Positions 26,729 through 37,958 are shown, numbered from the stretch's first letter. The stretch is 64,000 bases of DNA from Micromonospora sp. LH3U1 (GCF_028475105.1 NZ_CP116936.1:2975501-3039500); one strand, 5' to 3'. A program made the numbers and translations. The notes: generated from the letters alone by a model not told the origin.

Positions 26729-29700
26729 CGACGACACCGGGCGGCCCGACGCCGCTGAGCCGTGCCCTGGACACCATCCGCAAACTCCGCGGGCAACTCG
26801 ACGAGCTGGGCGGCCGCCAGCCGATCGCCGTCATCGGCGCCGGGCTGCGCCTGCCCGGCGGGATCGACACCCTGGACGGGTACTGGGCCGCGCTCACCGC
26901 GGGCCGCGACCTGATCCGGCCGATCCCGGCGGCCCGCACCGAGCCGTTCACCGACGAGTGGGCGACGCTGCCCCGCCAGGGCGGTTTCCTCGACGAGGTG
27001 CTCACCTTCGACGCCGCGTACTTCGGGATCAGCCCGCGCGAGGCGAGCGCCCTGGACCCACAGCACCGGTTGTTGCTCGAGGTGGCGGCGGAGGCGCTGG
27101 ACCACGCGGCCACCCCGCCGGACCGCCTGCGCGACCAGCGGGTCGGCTGCTACATCGGCATCACCCACCAGGACTACCGGGACTGGGAGCCACGGACCGC
27201 GGACGCCTACTGGGCGACCGGCAACGGCCACTGCTTCGCGGTCGGTCGGGTCGCGTACGCGCTCGGCCTCACCGGCCCGGCGGTGGCCGTGGACACCGCG
27301 TGCTCGTCGTCGCTGGTCGCCCTGCACCAGGCGGTGGCGGCGCTGCGGGCCGGCGAGTGCGAAACGGCGCTGGCCGGCGGAGTCAACCTGATCCTGTCGC
27401 CGCGCTCGACCCGGCTGCTCGGCCCGGAGATGGGCGCGCTCGCCCCGGACGGCCGGTGCAAGGCGTTCGACGCCCGCGCCAACGGCTTCACCCGCGGCGA
27501 GGGCTCCGTCGTCCTGGTGCTCAAGCGGCTCGACGCCGCCGTCCGTGACGGCGACAACGTGCTTGCCGTGGTCAAGGGGTCCGCGCTCAACCAGGACGGC
27601 CGGTCCTCGGGTTTCACCGCCCCGAACGTCCTGGCGCAGACCGCGCTGCTGCGCGCGGCGCTGGCCGACGCCGGTCTCACCGCCGCCGACGTCGGGCTCG
27701 TCGAGACCCACGGCACCGGTACGGCCCTGGGCGACCCGATCGAGATGGAAGCCCTTGCCACGGTGCTCGGGCGCCCGCGCGGCACGGACGCGCCGCTGCT
27801 GATCGGGGCCGCCAAGACGAACTTCGGTCACCTTGAGGCGGCTGCCGGCGTACTCGGCATCCTCAAGGCGGTCCTCTCGCTGCGGAACGCCCAGGTGCCG
27901 CCGCTCGTGCACTTCGGCACGCTCAACCCGCGGATCGACCTGAGCGGCACCGCGATCACCCTGCCCACCGAGGTGCTGGCGTGGGACGAGGCGGCCGGGA
28001 ACCGGCACGCCGGGGTCAGTTCGTTCGGCATGAGTGGCACGAACGCCCACGTCATCCTCGGCACCGCCGAGTCGGCTGGGGTGACACCGCCGACCCGGCC
28101 GGAGTCGGACGAGGTGGTCGGCTTCGAGATCGGCGCGCACACGCCGGAGGCGCTGCGGACGCTCGCTGCCCGCTACCGGGACCGGCTGGCGACCCTCGAC
28201 GAGGCGGACTATCCGGCCTTCGCGCACAGCGCCGGGGCGGGCCGGCCCCGACGACGGGTGCGCGCCTGGGTGGCCGCCGCCGACACGGGCGTCGCGGCGG
28301 ACGCGCTCGCCGCCCTCGCCGCCGGCGAACCGTCGCCGGCGGTGCGTGATCTCGCCGTGGACGCCGAGCCACCGGCGCCGGCGCCGGCCCGCCGGGTCGT
28401 CGACCTGCCGAGCTATCCGTGGCAGCGGCAGCGCTTCGCCCCGAAGGTGGACGTCGCCACCGCGCCGGCCCCTCCGCTGAACGAGCTGACCTGGGTGCCG
28501 CTGCCGGAGCGCGACGACCGCCGTCCGGTCGTGGTCCTGGGTGACGACGCCGAACTGACCGGGCTACTCGAGTCCCGAGCCCGGGCGGCGGGCCGCGTGG
28601 TGCTTCCGCTCGGCGGCGCGCGCCCCGAGGAGCCGGCCTGCGTCCTGCTGGCGTACGCGGCGCCGGCGCTGCCGGCCACCACCGGCGACGCCCCGGCCAT
28701 CGACGCGACCGCGGCCCTGTGCGCGGCGGTCACCGTCGCGCTGCGCGACGTGCCGGCCGGCCATCGGGTCGTGTTGCTGACCCGGGGTGCCCGTCGGGTG
28801 ACCCGCGACGACGAGGTGCCCGCCACCGGGCACGGCGCGCTGCACGGCCTGGCCCCGGTGCTGGGCCTGGAGTCCGCCGCGTACGCCGGGATCGCCGACC
28901 TGCCGGCCAACCCGGGCGTGGCCGACATCGACGCCCTGCTGCGGGCTCTGCCCGACGGCGGACCGGAGGATCTGCTCGCGGTCCGCGACGGGCGGGTGCT
29001 CACCGGACGGCTTCGGGCCGCCGCTTCCACCGCCACGGCCGACCGGCCGCCGCTCCGCGCCGACGCGACCTACCTGGTTACCGGCGGGCTCGGCGGGGTC
29101 GGCCGGGTGCTCGTCGACGACCTGGTCCGCCGCGGCGCCCGGCACCTGCTGCTCCTCGGCCGACGGCGGGAGGACGGCCTTGCGTCAGCCGCAGCCGACC
29201 TGCTCGCCCGGCTCCGGTCCGAGGGCGTCGATGTGCGCTACCGGTCGGCCGACTGCGCGGACCCGGTGGCGCTGGCCGACGCCCTGGCCGCCGACGGCCG
29301 CCCAATCGCGGGCGTGCTGCACGCCGCGGGCACGATCGAGCGCACGCCCCTGCCCGAGGTGGACGGTCCGGCCTTCGCCGAGGCATTGCGCGCCAAGCTG
29401 GCCGGCGCCTGGTGGCTGCACCTGCTCCTGGCCGACCAGCCGCTCGACTTCTTCATCGTCACCTCGTCGGTGTCGGCACTCTGGGGCGCCGACGGCTATG
29501 CCGCGTACGCCGCGGCCAACGGCGCCGCCGAACTGGTGATCCGGCACCGTGCCGGCCTGGGGCTGGCGGCCACCACGGTCGCGTACGGCCCGTGGGCCGG
29601 CGACGGCATGGTCGACGCCGACGATCTCGCCGACCTGGCCCGCGGCGGCGTGGGCGCGGTGCGGCCCGAGCACGGCGTCGCGGCGCTGACCGCCCTGGCG

Positions 29701-32700
29701 CAGGGGGCGGAGTCGTCGATCGTGTGCTGCCCGGCCGACTGGGCCCGGCTCGACGCGGTGCTGGCCGGCCGCCACCCGCGCGCCCTGCTCCGCGAGCTGG
29801 CTCCGGCCGTCGAGCCAGCTGCGGAGCCGGCCGCCGCGGTCTCCCTACGGGACCTGCCCGACCTGGCCCGGCCGGGCGCCGCCCGGGACGCCGTGCGGGA
29901 CGCGGTGGCCCAGGTTCTGGGCTTCGCGTCGACCGCCGAGATCCGCGACGATCAGGGCTTCTTCGACCTCGGGCTGGACTCGATGATGGTGATCGACCTG
30001 CTCGACGCACTCGGCGCGCGGTTCGGCATCCGACTGCGGACGGCGGACGTCTTCGACCACCCGACGGTGGCCGACCTCGGTGCGCTCGTCCTGGACCGGG
30101 CGGTCGGCGCGGCGGCACCCGAGGCGCAGCCGCTGCGCCTTGCCGAGCCGCTGCTGGCGACGCCTGTTCAACCCGAACAACCGGCCGTGATCCCGGCCGG
30201 CGAGCCGATCGCGATCATCGGTATGGCCGGCCGCTTCCCCGGCGCCGACTCGGTCGACGAGCTGTGGGACCTGTTGATCGGCGGCCGCGACGGGGTCGGC
30301 CCGGTGCCCGCAGACCGATGGGATGGCGCCGCCCTGCACGACGCCGACCAGTTGCGTGCCGGCACCATCACCACCGACCAGGGCGGCTTCCTGCGCGACG
30401 TGGACCGGTTCGATGCCGCCTTCTTCGACATCCCGGGCCGCGAGGCGGAGAGCCTGGACCCGCAGCAGCGGCTACTGCTGGAGACGGCCTGGCACGCGTT
30501 CGAGAACGCCGGCCTCGACCCGCGCAGCCTGCGCGGCGGCCGCACCGGCGTCTTCGTCGGCATCTCCAACAGCGACTACGCCCGCCTGCTCGAACGCGGC
30601 GGCCTGGACGGGCTGGACGCCTACTTCGGCACCGGCACCGCGCTCAACGCCGCGGCCGGCCGGCTCAGCTATCTGTACGGGCTCCAGGGCCCGGCGATGG
30701 CGGTCGACACCGCGTGCTCGTCGTCGCTGGTCGCGCTGCACCTGGCGATCCGATCGCTGCGCGCGGGGGAGTCGCAGACCGCGCTGGTCGGCGGGGTCAA
30801 CATCATCGCCGCCCCGACCGCCTCGGTGGCGGTCAGCCGGGCGCACATGCTGTCGCCGACCGGTCGCTGCCGCACCTTCAGCGCCGACGCGGACGGCTTC
30901 GTCCGCTCCGAGGCGGTGGCGATGGTGGTGCTCAAGCCGCTCAGCGTGGCCCGGCGCGAGGGCGACCGGGTGCTCGCGGTGCTGCACGGCAGCGCCGTCA
31001 ACTCCGACGGCGCGTCGACCGGGCTGACCGCGCCGAACGGGCGGGCGCAGCAGGCGGTGATCCGGTCGGCGTTGGCGGACGCCGGGGTTGACGCCGCCGA
31101 GGTGTCCTATCTCGAGGCGCACGGCACCGGTACGGCGCTGGGCGACCCGGTCGAGGTCGCCGCCGCCTGGCAGGTCCTCGGCTCCGGCCGCAAGCCGGGC
31201 ACCCCGCTCTACGTCGGCTCGGTGAAGAGCAACGTCGGCCACTGCGAGTCCGCGTCCGGCATGGTCTCGCTGGTCAAGACGGTGCTCGCGATGCGGCACG
31301 AACGGCTGCCGGCCGACCTGCACTGCGCCGAACTGAACCCGAAGATCGACTGGGCGGAGATGAACGTCCGGGTGGTGGACGGCGCCATGCCGTGGCGGGC
31401 CGTGGGCGACCGGCGACTGGCCGGCATCTCGGCGTTCGGCTTCTCCGGCACGAACGCGCACGTGGTCGTCGGCGAAGCCCCGGCCGAGGAGCAACCGCCG
31501 GCCGTACGCCCGCCGTTCGTCCTGCCGCTGTCCGGATCGGACGCCCCTGGCCTGGACCGGGTCACCGCCGCCTGGCGCGACGCGCTCGCCGACGACCCGT
31601 CCGAGGAGCGGGTGGCCCGGCTGACCGCGGTCGCCGGCTCCGGGCGGGCCCACCTGCGCGCCCGCCGCGCGGTCGTCGGTCGTACTGCCGCGGAGTTGCT
31701 CGCCGGGTTGGAGAAGGCGCCGCCGGAGACTGGCACCGGCCGGCCGCCGCGGGTGGCGTTCCTCTTCTCCGGCCAGGGCAGCCAGTACTTCGGGATGGCC
31801 CGCGAGCTGTACGAGACCGAGCCGGTGTTCCGGGCCCGCTTCGACGAGTGCGACGCCGTCGTGGCCCCGCATCTGGGCGCCTCGCTCACCGAGCTGCTCT
31901 GGACCGGCACCGACCCGGACCGGATCAACCAGACCGCGGTGACCCAGCCCGCGCTGGTCGCCCTGCAACTGTCGCTGGCCGCCCTGTGGGAGTCCTGGGG
32001 AGTCACCGCGACCGCCGTGCTCGGCCACAGCGTCGGCGAGATCGCGGCCGCCGTCCACGCCGACGTGCTCGACCTGGCGGACGGCCTGTTCCTGATCAGC
32101 CATCGGTCGCGGCTGATGCAGCACTCCACACCGGGCGCGATGCTTGCGGTGACAGCCACCGAGGCCGAGGTCGCCGAGCGGATCAGCGGCTACCCGCTGG
32201 ACGTCGCCGCGATAAACGGGCCGCGCGCCGTCGTGGTGGCCGGCCCGGCCGACGCCGTCGACGCGTTCGCCGCGGCCTGTAAGGCCGACCGGATCGGGGC
32301 ACAACGCCTGGTCGTCTCGCACGCCTTCCACTCCCGGCTGATGGAGCCGATGCTCGGCGAGTTGCGGTCCGTCGTCGCCACGCTGGAGCACCGGCCGCCC
32401 GCGCTCCCGATCGTGAGCAATGTGACCGGCCGGCTCGCCGAGGGCTACGACGCCGACTACTGGACCCGGCACGTGCGGCAGCCGGTGCGCTTCGCCGACG
32501 GCATCGAGGCGTTGCGCGAGCTCGGGGTCGACGCGTTCGTCGAGATCGGGCCGGGACGCACGCTTACCGGCCTGGTGACGGCGGGCGGCCTGCTGCCGTC
32601 CGGCGGCGCGCTGCCGTCGATGCGCCGCGGTTCGTCGGACCGGGCGGTCCTGATCGAGGCGGCCGCGCGGCTGTACGAGCTGGGCCAGCCGATCAAGTGG

Positions 32701-35425
32701 GCCGCGGTGCAGGGCCGCGCGGCCGGGCCGGCGCCGGACTACCCGTTCGCCGACACCCGGTTCTGGGTGCGGCCGGTCCCGGCGCAGCCGTCGCCCGCGC
32801 CGGCCGTCAACGGACCACACTGGGGCAGCGAGGTCCAGTCGCCCGCGCTGCGGGCGCGGGTCTTCGAGTTCCCGCGCACCACCGCGTTCCCCGCGTACCT
32901 CACCGACCACCGGCTGTACGGCACGGTGGTCACCCCGGCCGCGTCGCACCTGGCGACCGCGCTGTCCGCGCTGGCCGGCGACGGCGCGGCGCTGACCCTG
33001 ACCGACGTGGTCTGCCCGCGCGCGCTGGTCGTCGCCGAGGACGAGGAGTACCGGGTGCAGCTGGTCGCCGACACCGCGACCGGTCACCTGGCCGTGCACA
33101 GCCTGCTCGACGCCGAGCGGCGGCAGTGGCAGGAGCACCTCTCCGGCCGGTTGGCCGACGGCGACGATGCGGGCCGGTCGGCCCCGGCGGAGGCGGAGCG
33201 GGCGGCGTTCGTCGCCGACGCCGAGCGGCACATCCCCGGGGCGGCGTTCTACGCCTACTTCGCGGCGCTCGGCTACACCCTCGGTCCGTCCTTCCGGTGG
33301 ATCGCCGACGTGTGGATCCGCGGCGAGGAGGCGCTGATCCGCTACGCGCCGCCCGTGCTGCCCGACGATCCGGCGTCGTACCAGCTGTATCCGGGCTTGA
33401 TCGACTCGTGCTTCCAGAGCATCGCCGGTTTCCTGGTCGACGACCGGGCCGCCGAGGCCGCGTCGCTCGCCATCCCGTTCTCGGCGGCTCGGATCGCCTT
33501 CCCGGCCGGACCGCGACCGTCCGGCGAGCTGTGGGGAAAGGTCCGGGTGCGGTCGGCCGAGCCGCTGGCCGGCGGACGCAGTCGGGTGGACGCCGCCGAC
33601 CTGCATTTGTTCACACCCGGCGGCGAGAGCCTGATGGTGGTGGACGACTTCCGGGTGCGGCACGCGCCGCGCGAGCTGCTGCGGCAGAGCCTGCGCGAGG
33701 AGCGGTCCCACCTGTACGCCGTCGACTGGACCCCGATCGAGGTCCCGGAGCGGCCGGCCGGGCGGCAGTACGTCGTCGGGCTGGTCGGTGACGGCCCGTT
33801 TGCCGCCGACCTGGCCGTCGCCCTGCGCCGCGCCGGGCACACCGTCGATCCGGACGGCCCGGCCGACCTGGTGGTGGACGCCCGATGGTCCGCACCGGAC
33901 GGGTCCGAGCCGCTGGACGCGGTCCGGGCGCTCGCCAGGTCGCTGGGGGACACCCGGCCGGCGGTGCCGTACGCGGTGCTCGGACCGGCCGGACCGGCCG
34001 GGGCGCCGCTGCGTGAGGCGCTGTGGGGCCTGCTCACCGCGCTGGAGGCGGAGGAGCCGGACCGTCGGCTGCTCCGCGTCGCGACCGACCGCGACACCGT
34101 GGATCGGCTGGCGGCGACGCTGATCGACGCGGTTGCCGGCGGGCTCGCCGAGCCCCGGCTGCGCGTGCTGGCCGGCGACGTCACCGGTGCCCGGCTGACG
34201 CCGACGCGACCGCGGCCGCGGGCGCGGCTGGCCGGCCGGAGTGCTGATCACCGGTGGCCTGGGCGCGCTCGGTCTGAGCACCGCCCGGATGCTGGCCGAG
34301 CGGGGGACCAGGGCGGTGACCCTGGTGGGACGGTCCGCGCCGGGCGAGGGTGCGCGGCGGGTGTTGGACTCGCTCGCCGAGCAGGGCGTACGGGTCGAGG
34401 TGGTGCGCGGCGATGTCGGTGACCCGCGGGTGTGTGCCGCGGCGGTGGCGGCGGCCGATCGGCTCGGCCCGCTGGACGCCGTCCTGCACCTGGCGGGGAC
34501 AACCGCCGACGGGGCGTTCGCCACGGCGGCGCCGTCGACCTACGATGCGGTCTTCGCCGGCAAGGTGGACGGCGCCGCAGCCCTCGCGGGGGCGCTGCGG
34601 GGCCGGAACCTGAGCGCGTTCGTGCTGTACTCCTCGGTCTCCGCGGTGCTGGGCTCGGCCGGGCAGACCGGCTACGCGGCGGCCAACGGCTACCTGACCG
34701 GGCTGGCCGAGTCGCTGCGGGCCGAGGGTGTTCCGGCGGTGAGCGTCGCCTGGGGCCCGTGGGTGCCTGACGGCGACTCCGGCCTGGCCGGCACCGAGGC
34801 GGTGCGGAGGGCGGCCGAGCGGTTCCAGGTGCGGCCGCTGACCGACGCGGATGCCGCGCCGGTCCTGGCGGCGGCGCTGGACAGCGACGTGCACCAGCTG
34901 GTGGCGGTCGCGTTCGACGCGCCCCGCTATGCCCAGTTGGTGGCCGGCCATCCTCGGGCGGCCCTGGTGGCGGCGTTGGCGGAGCCGGTGGCCGCCGCGC
35001 CCGTCGATGCGACCGCGCCGCAGCCGGGCTGGCTCCAGGACCGGGTGTCCGGCCTGGCCGAGGCGGACGCGCCGGCCGCGCTGCGTGACGCGGTGGCGTC
35101 GATGGTGGCCGAGACGCTCGGCAGTCCCGCCCCGGTGGACGAGCACCGCGGCTTCGCCGACCTTGGCCTCGACTCGATCATGGCGATCGACCTGCGGACG
35201 CGGCTGGCGCACGGCCTCGGCCGGGAGCTTCCGGCGACGGTGGCGCTCGACCACCCGACAGTCGTGGCCCTGACCGCCTATCTGGCCGGGGAACTGTCCG
35301 GCGCCCGGGCCCCGGTGCCGGTGCCTGGGGCCCGGCCGGCCGAACTGCACGACACGGTGCTGTCCGAGCTGTCGCTCGACGACCTGGTCGCCGCGGCCCG
35401 GGAGGACCTCGCCGCCGGCTGGTGA
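26725..35425 (+). CDS. Bimodular type I PKS: KS-KR-ACP / KS-AT-DH-KR-ACP (frameshifted before last KR)
   Basis: Product ~2,900 residues. The N-terminal coiled coil LDTIRKLRGQLDEL is a docking helix. Module A has KS (DTACSSSL, ETHGTGT), no AT but a short linker ending LPSYPWQRQRF, KR (YLVTGGLGGVG; HAAGTIERT without LDD; YAAAN) and ACP (LGLDSMMVI). Module B has KS (DTACSSSL), AT (GHSVGE, HAFH: malonyl-CoA), DH (DHRLYGTVVTP; PGLIDSCFQS), KR (VLITGGLGALGL, YAAAN) and ACP (LGLDSIMAI). There is no thioesterase. The tail LSELSLDDLVAAAREDLA looks like a C-terminal docking helix. Around 34200-34240 the frame slips (net +1, or two single-base losses) before VLITGG. Predicted output is a hydroxyl then an alkene. 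The chain is probably handed to the KS-ACP protein. Confidence 0.93.
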
Positions 35426-35434
35426 GACACGACG

Positions 35435-35465
35435 GAGCCCGGTCACCGCGACGGTGACCGGGCTC
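35435..35465. terminator. Strong bidirectional terminator after the PKS operon
   Basis: Perfect 14-bp stem GAGCCCGGTCACCG / CGGTGACCGGGCTC with a CGA loop, followed by CTTTG. It ends the long rightward operon and the convergent hydrolase gene. Confidence 0.85.
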
Positions 35466-35480
35466 CTTTGTGTCGAGAGT

Positions 35481-36401
35481 TCAGCGGCCGGCGAGCGTGG
35501 CGACGCCACCGACGACGTCGGACCAGAGCGCCCTGGGCAGGATGCCGTGCCCGTACCCCGGGAAGGTCATCAGGCGGGCGCCCGGGATGGCGTCGGCGGT
35601 GGCCCGGCCGCCCGCGACGTCCCAGATCTTGTCCGCCTCGCCGTGCACCACCAGGGCCGGGATGCGCAACTCGGCGAGCTGGGCACGGCGGTCCCGGGAG
35701 GCCATCAACGCCGCCTCGTGCCGCAACCGGCCGGCCTGGTCGTAGGCGCGGTCGAACGCGATCCGGCCGCGCTCGCGCAGCCAACGCTCGTCCATGTCGT
35801 GTCCGGGCGAGCCGATCAGGTCGAACAGGTCGACCATCAGTTGGCCGGCACCCTCCCGGTCCTCGACCGGCCGGTCCTGGAGCTTCTGCAGGCGCATCGC
35901 GGTGCGCATGGTCAGCCGGCCGATCCGGGGCGACGCGGTGGCCGAGATCGAGGTCAGGCTCAGCACCCGTTCAGGGTGCTGGATCGCGATCTGCTGCGCG
36001 ATCATCCCGCCGAGCGAGATGCCGACGACGTGCGCGCGCGGCCAGCCCAGCGCGTCGAGCACGGCGACCGCGTCACCGGCCATGTCCGGCAGCCGGTACG
36101 CCGCAGCGCCCGGCCGCAGCATCATGCGCATGATGGTGGGGCGTCCGGCCTCGTGCAGGTGGGTCGAGGCGCCCACGTCCCGGTGGTCGAATCGGGCGAC
36201 GGTGAAGCCCCGTTCGGCGAAAACGCCGCAGAGGTCGTCGTGCCACATGATCATCTGCATGCCGAGGCCCATGACGAGCAGCAGTGGCTCACCGTTGGGG
36301 CGGCCGAGGCTCTCGTACGCGATCTGAATGCCACCCGGGCGGCCGGCGTGCGGCGACACCGCCGTGCCGGCCAGGCGGGCATGCCCTGGTTCGGTCGTCA
36401 T
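35481..36401 (-). CDS. Alpha/beta hydrolase
   Basis: A 306-residue alpha/beta hydrolase. HG-like oxyanion segment LLLVMGLGMQMIMWHDDL, nucleophile elbow VVGISLGGMIAQ (Ser ~123), acid in VVHGEADKIWD (~245) and His in GYGHGILP (~281). The architecture resembles RdmC-type esterases and proline iminopeptidase-like hydrolases. Start chosen at ATG 36401; the upstream frame to 36515 runs over the divergent promoter. Tetronate clusters often contain an alpha/beta hydrolase for acetyl elimination (AbyA5), but its partner acyltransferase is not seen here. Other options are product hydrolysis or release. It lies divergent to the DUF5988 gene. Confidence 0.82.
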   Translation of the reverse strand: MTTEPGHARLAGTAVSPHAGRPGGIQIAYESLGRPNGEPLLLVMGLGMQMIMWHDDLCGVFAERGFTVARFDHRDVGASTHLHEAGRPTIMRMMLRPGAAAYRLPDMAGDAVAVLDALGWPRAHVVGISLGGMIAQQIAIQHPERVLSLTSISATASPRIGRLTMRTAMRLQKLQDRPVEDREGAGQLMVDLFDLIGSPGHDMDERWLRERGRIAFDRAYDQAGRLRHEAALMASRDRRAQLAELRIPALVVHGEADKIWDVAGGRATADAIPGARLMTFPGYGHGILPRALWSDVVGGVATLAGR

Positions 36402-36516
36402 CCCTGCAGGATCCTCCGCGCCGCTTGAGCCCGGGTCGAGCCGCCGGGTCAAGCTGCGCTCCAGCCCCGGTACATAGCGTGAGCAGCACAAACAGTTGCT
36501 AGCCGAAGGGGTCACA

Positions 36517-36726
36517 ATGGACGATCAGAAGGTCACCGTCCTCGCCGTGCTCGATGGCGGCCCGGCTGACATCCCGGTCACGATGCGCACCTGTCACGTC
36601 GCCGGCGACGCGGACACGATCAAGCTCCAGTGGCTCAACGGGTACGAGCATTTTCACCGTACGGCCGCAGGTCCGGACGGCTCGGCCGTGTTCGCCTGGG
36701 TCGCCCGGACCCGGATCGCCGAGTAG
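36517..36726 (+). CDS. DUF5988-like small protein
   Basis: A 69-residue protein, MDDQKVTVLAVLDGGPADIP to the ending FAWVARTRIAE. The pattern GGPADxP...GYEHFxxT...W..RT.IAE is what I recall for DUF5988, a small family of unknown function common in actinobacterial biosynthetic clusters. ATG start with GAAGGGG upstream. Its last ~92 bases overlap the 3' end of the convergent histidine kinase gene. The function is unknown. Confidence 0.7.
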   Translation: MDDQKVTVLAVLDGGPADIPVTMRTCHVAGDADTIKLQWLNGYEHFHRTAAGPDGSAVFAWVARTRIAE

Positions 36727-37849
36727 CGGCCGACTCCGCGAACTGCGGGTCGGCCGGGATCCGGGCGGTCACGACGAAGCGACCGTCCCGGGGGCCGACG
36801 TCCAGATCGCCACCCACGATCTCCATGCGCTCGGCGAGCCCGGTCAGTCCGGTGCCGTACGAGAAGGGCTCGTTGAGCGTGCCGCCCACCCCGTCGTCGG
36901 CGACCTGCACGACGAAGGTGTCGCCTTCGTCGATGACCGTGATCGAGCACTGCCGGGCCGAGGCGTGCCGAATCACGTTCGTCGTCGCCTCCCGCACCAC
37001 CCATCCGGCTGTCTCGTTGGCCAGTTGCGGCAGTGACAGCGGCCCGGTCACGGTCACGGCCACGCCGCAGGCGGTCAACAGGGCCTCGGAGCTCTCGGTC
37101 TCGACCCGCAGCGACACCGTGCGATAGCCGGACACGGCCGCGCGCACCTCGGCCAGAGCGTCCCGGGCGGTGGCGCTCACCTCGAGGATCTCGGTGATCG
37201 CCCGGCCCGGGTCGCGGCCGACCATCTGGGCGGCGATCTCGGCCTTCAGGGTGACCGCGGAGAGTCGCTGGCCCAGGATGTCGTGCAGGTCGCGGGCGAT
37301 GCGCAGCCGCTCCTCGGCGACCGCGAGGTAGGTCAGCTCGGCGCGCGCCTCCTGCAGCTGCATCGACGTCTCGATCTGCTTGTAGACGGCCACCTGGACG
37401 GCCCCGACGATCACCAGGAGCACCAGGAGCACGACGACCGAGTTGCGCTCGGCGTGCAACACGAACTGGGCGATGATGGTGAGTGAGCCGATAAGCCCGA
37501 CCAGGAGCGCCCGCCACCACCGCAGTGGAAAGTTGATCAGCAACATGATCGCGGCGAAGACGCCCAGCCCGGAGAGCCAGTCGTAGTGCAGTGTCGGGAT
37601 CAGCAGCCCGCCGAGCACCAGGGTGAGCAGGACGGTCACCGGCGCCCGGTTGCGGTGCATCTGCGGGGTGTTGCGAATGATGACCCGGCAGTAGCCGGCG
37701 GCGAAGGCGATCAGATTCAGGGCGAGCCAGATCGAGTTGCTGCCGATCGCACCGACCGGATAGGCGAGGAAGAGCAGGCAGGAGAGGCCGAAGAACCGGA
37801 CTTGCATACCTCGTCGTCGAAGCGTCCAGTCACGGCGGAAGACGCGCAT
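36635..37849 (-). CDS. Sensor histidine kinase, HisKA_3 class (NarL-type partner)
   Basis: A 404-residue membrane kinase. Residues ~15-150 contain about five or six hydrophobic helices forming the sensor. The DHp helix carries the phospho-His in LRIARDLHDILGQRLSAV (~189), and an HATPase region follows with ETAGWVVREATTNVIRHA (N-box), VQVADDGVGG (G1) and YGTGLTGLAERM (G2). The 40-residue tail is basic and Arg/Ser/Pro-rich. Start: ATG 37849; a TTG 12 bases upstream is also open. HisKA_3 kinases phosphorylate NarL/FixJ regulators, and the only such regulator in the window is at 4270-4911. The 3' end overlaps the convergent DUF5988 gene. The stimulus is unknown. Confidence 0.88.
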   Translation of the reverse strand: MRVFRRDWTLRRRGMQVRFFGLSCLLFLAYPVGAIGSNSIWLALNLIAFAAGYCRVIIRNTPQMHRNRAPVTVLLTLVLGGLLIPTLHYDWLSGLGVFAAIMLLINFPLRWWRALLVGLIGSLTIIAQFVLHAERNSVVVLLVLLVIVGAVQVAVYKQIETSMQLQEARAELTYLAVAEERLRIARDLHDILGQRLSAVTLKAEIAAQMVGRDPGRAITEILEVSATARDALAEVRAAVSGYRTVSLRVETESSEALLTACGVAVTVTGPLSLPQLANETAGWVVREATTNVIRHASARQCSITVIDEGDTFVVQVADDGVGGTLNEPFSYGTGLTGLAERMEIVGGDLDVGPRDGRFVVTARIPADPQFAESAATRRSGSGRPRRTRPSRPDLRPYGENARTR

Positions 37850-37933
37850 CGACTCATTCAACCATCAGGTACATAGTGGATGGCTGTACAAAAGTTTACG
37901 TCTTGTGAACTTGGTGTCGCCCGGCGTCACGGA

Positions 37934-37958
37934 AGGCCGGCGAGCCGCTCGCCGGCCT
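37934..37958. other. Hairpin upstream of the PPTase gene
   Basis: Perfect 11-bp stem AGGCCGGCGAG / CTCGCCGGCCT with a CCG loop, in the divergent region between kinase and PPTase. A second inverted pair, CTTGAGC (37974-37980) and GCTCAAG (37998-38004), follows. Their role is unclear, possibly regulatory. Confidence 0.4.

Noticed and set aside
30472..34524. 1,350-codon open frame antisense to the second PKS
   Set aside because: Same artefact: low-complexity antisense translation across conserved KS and AT domains.
36436..36453. GGGTCGAG/GGGTCAAG as a second SARP site before DUF5988
   Set aside because: The repeats are spaced 13 bp, not about 11, and no well-placed -10 follows; kept only as a weak possibility.
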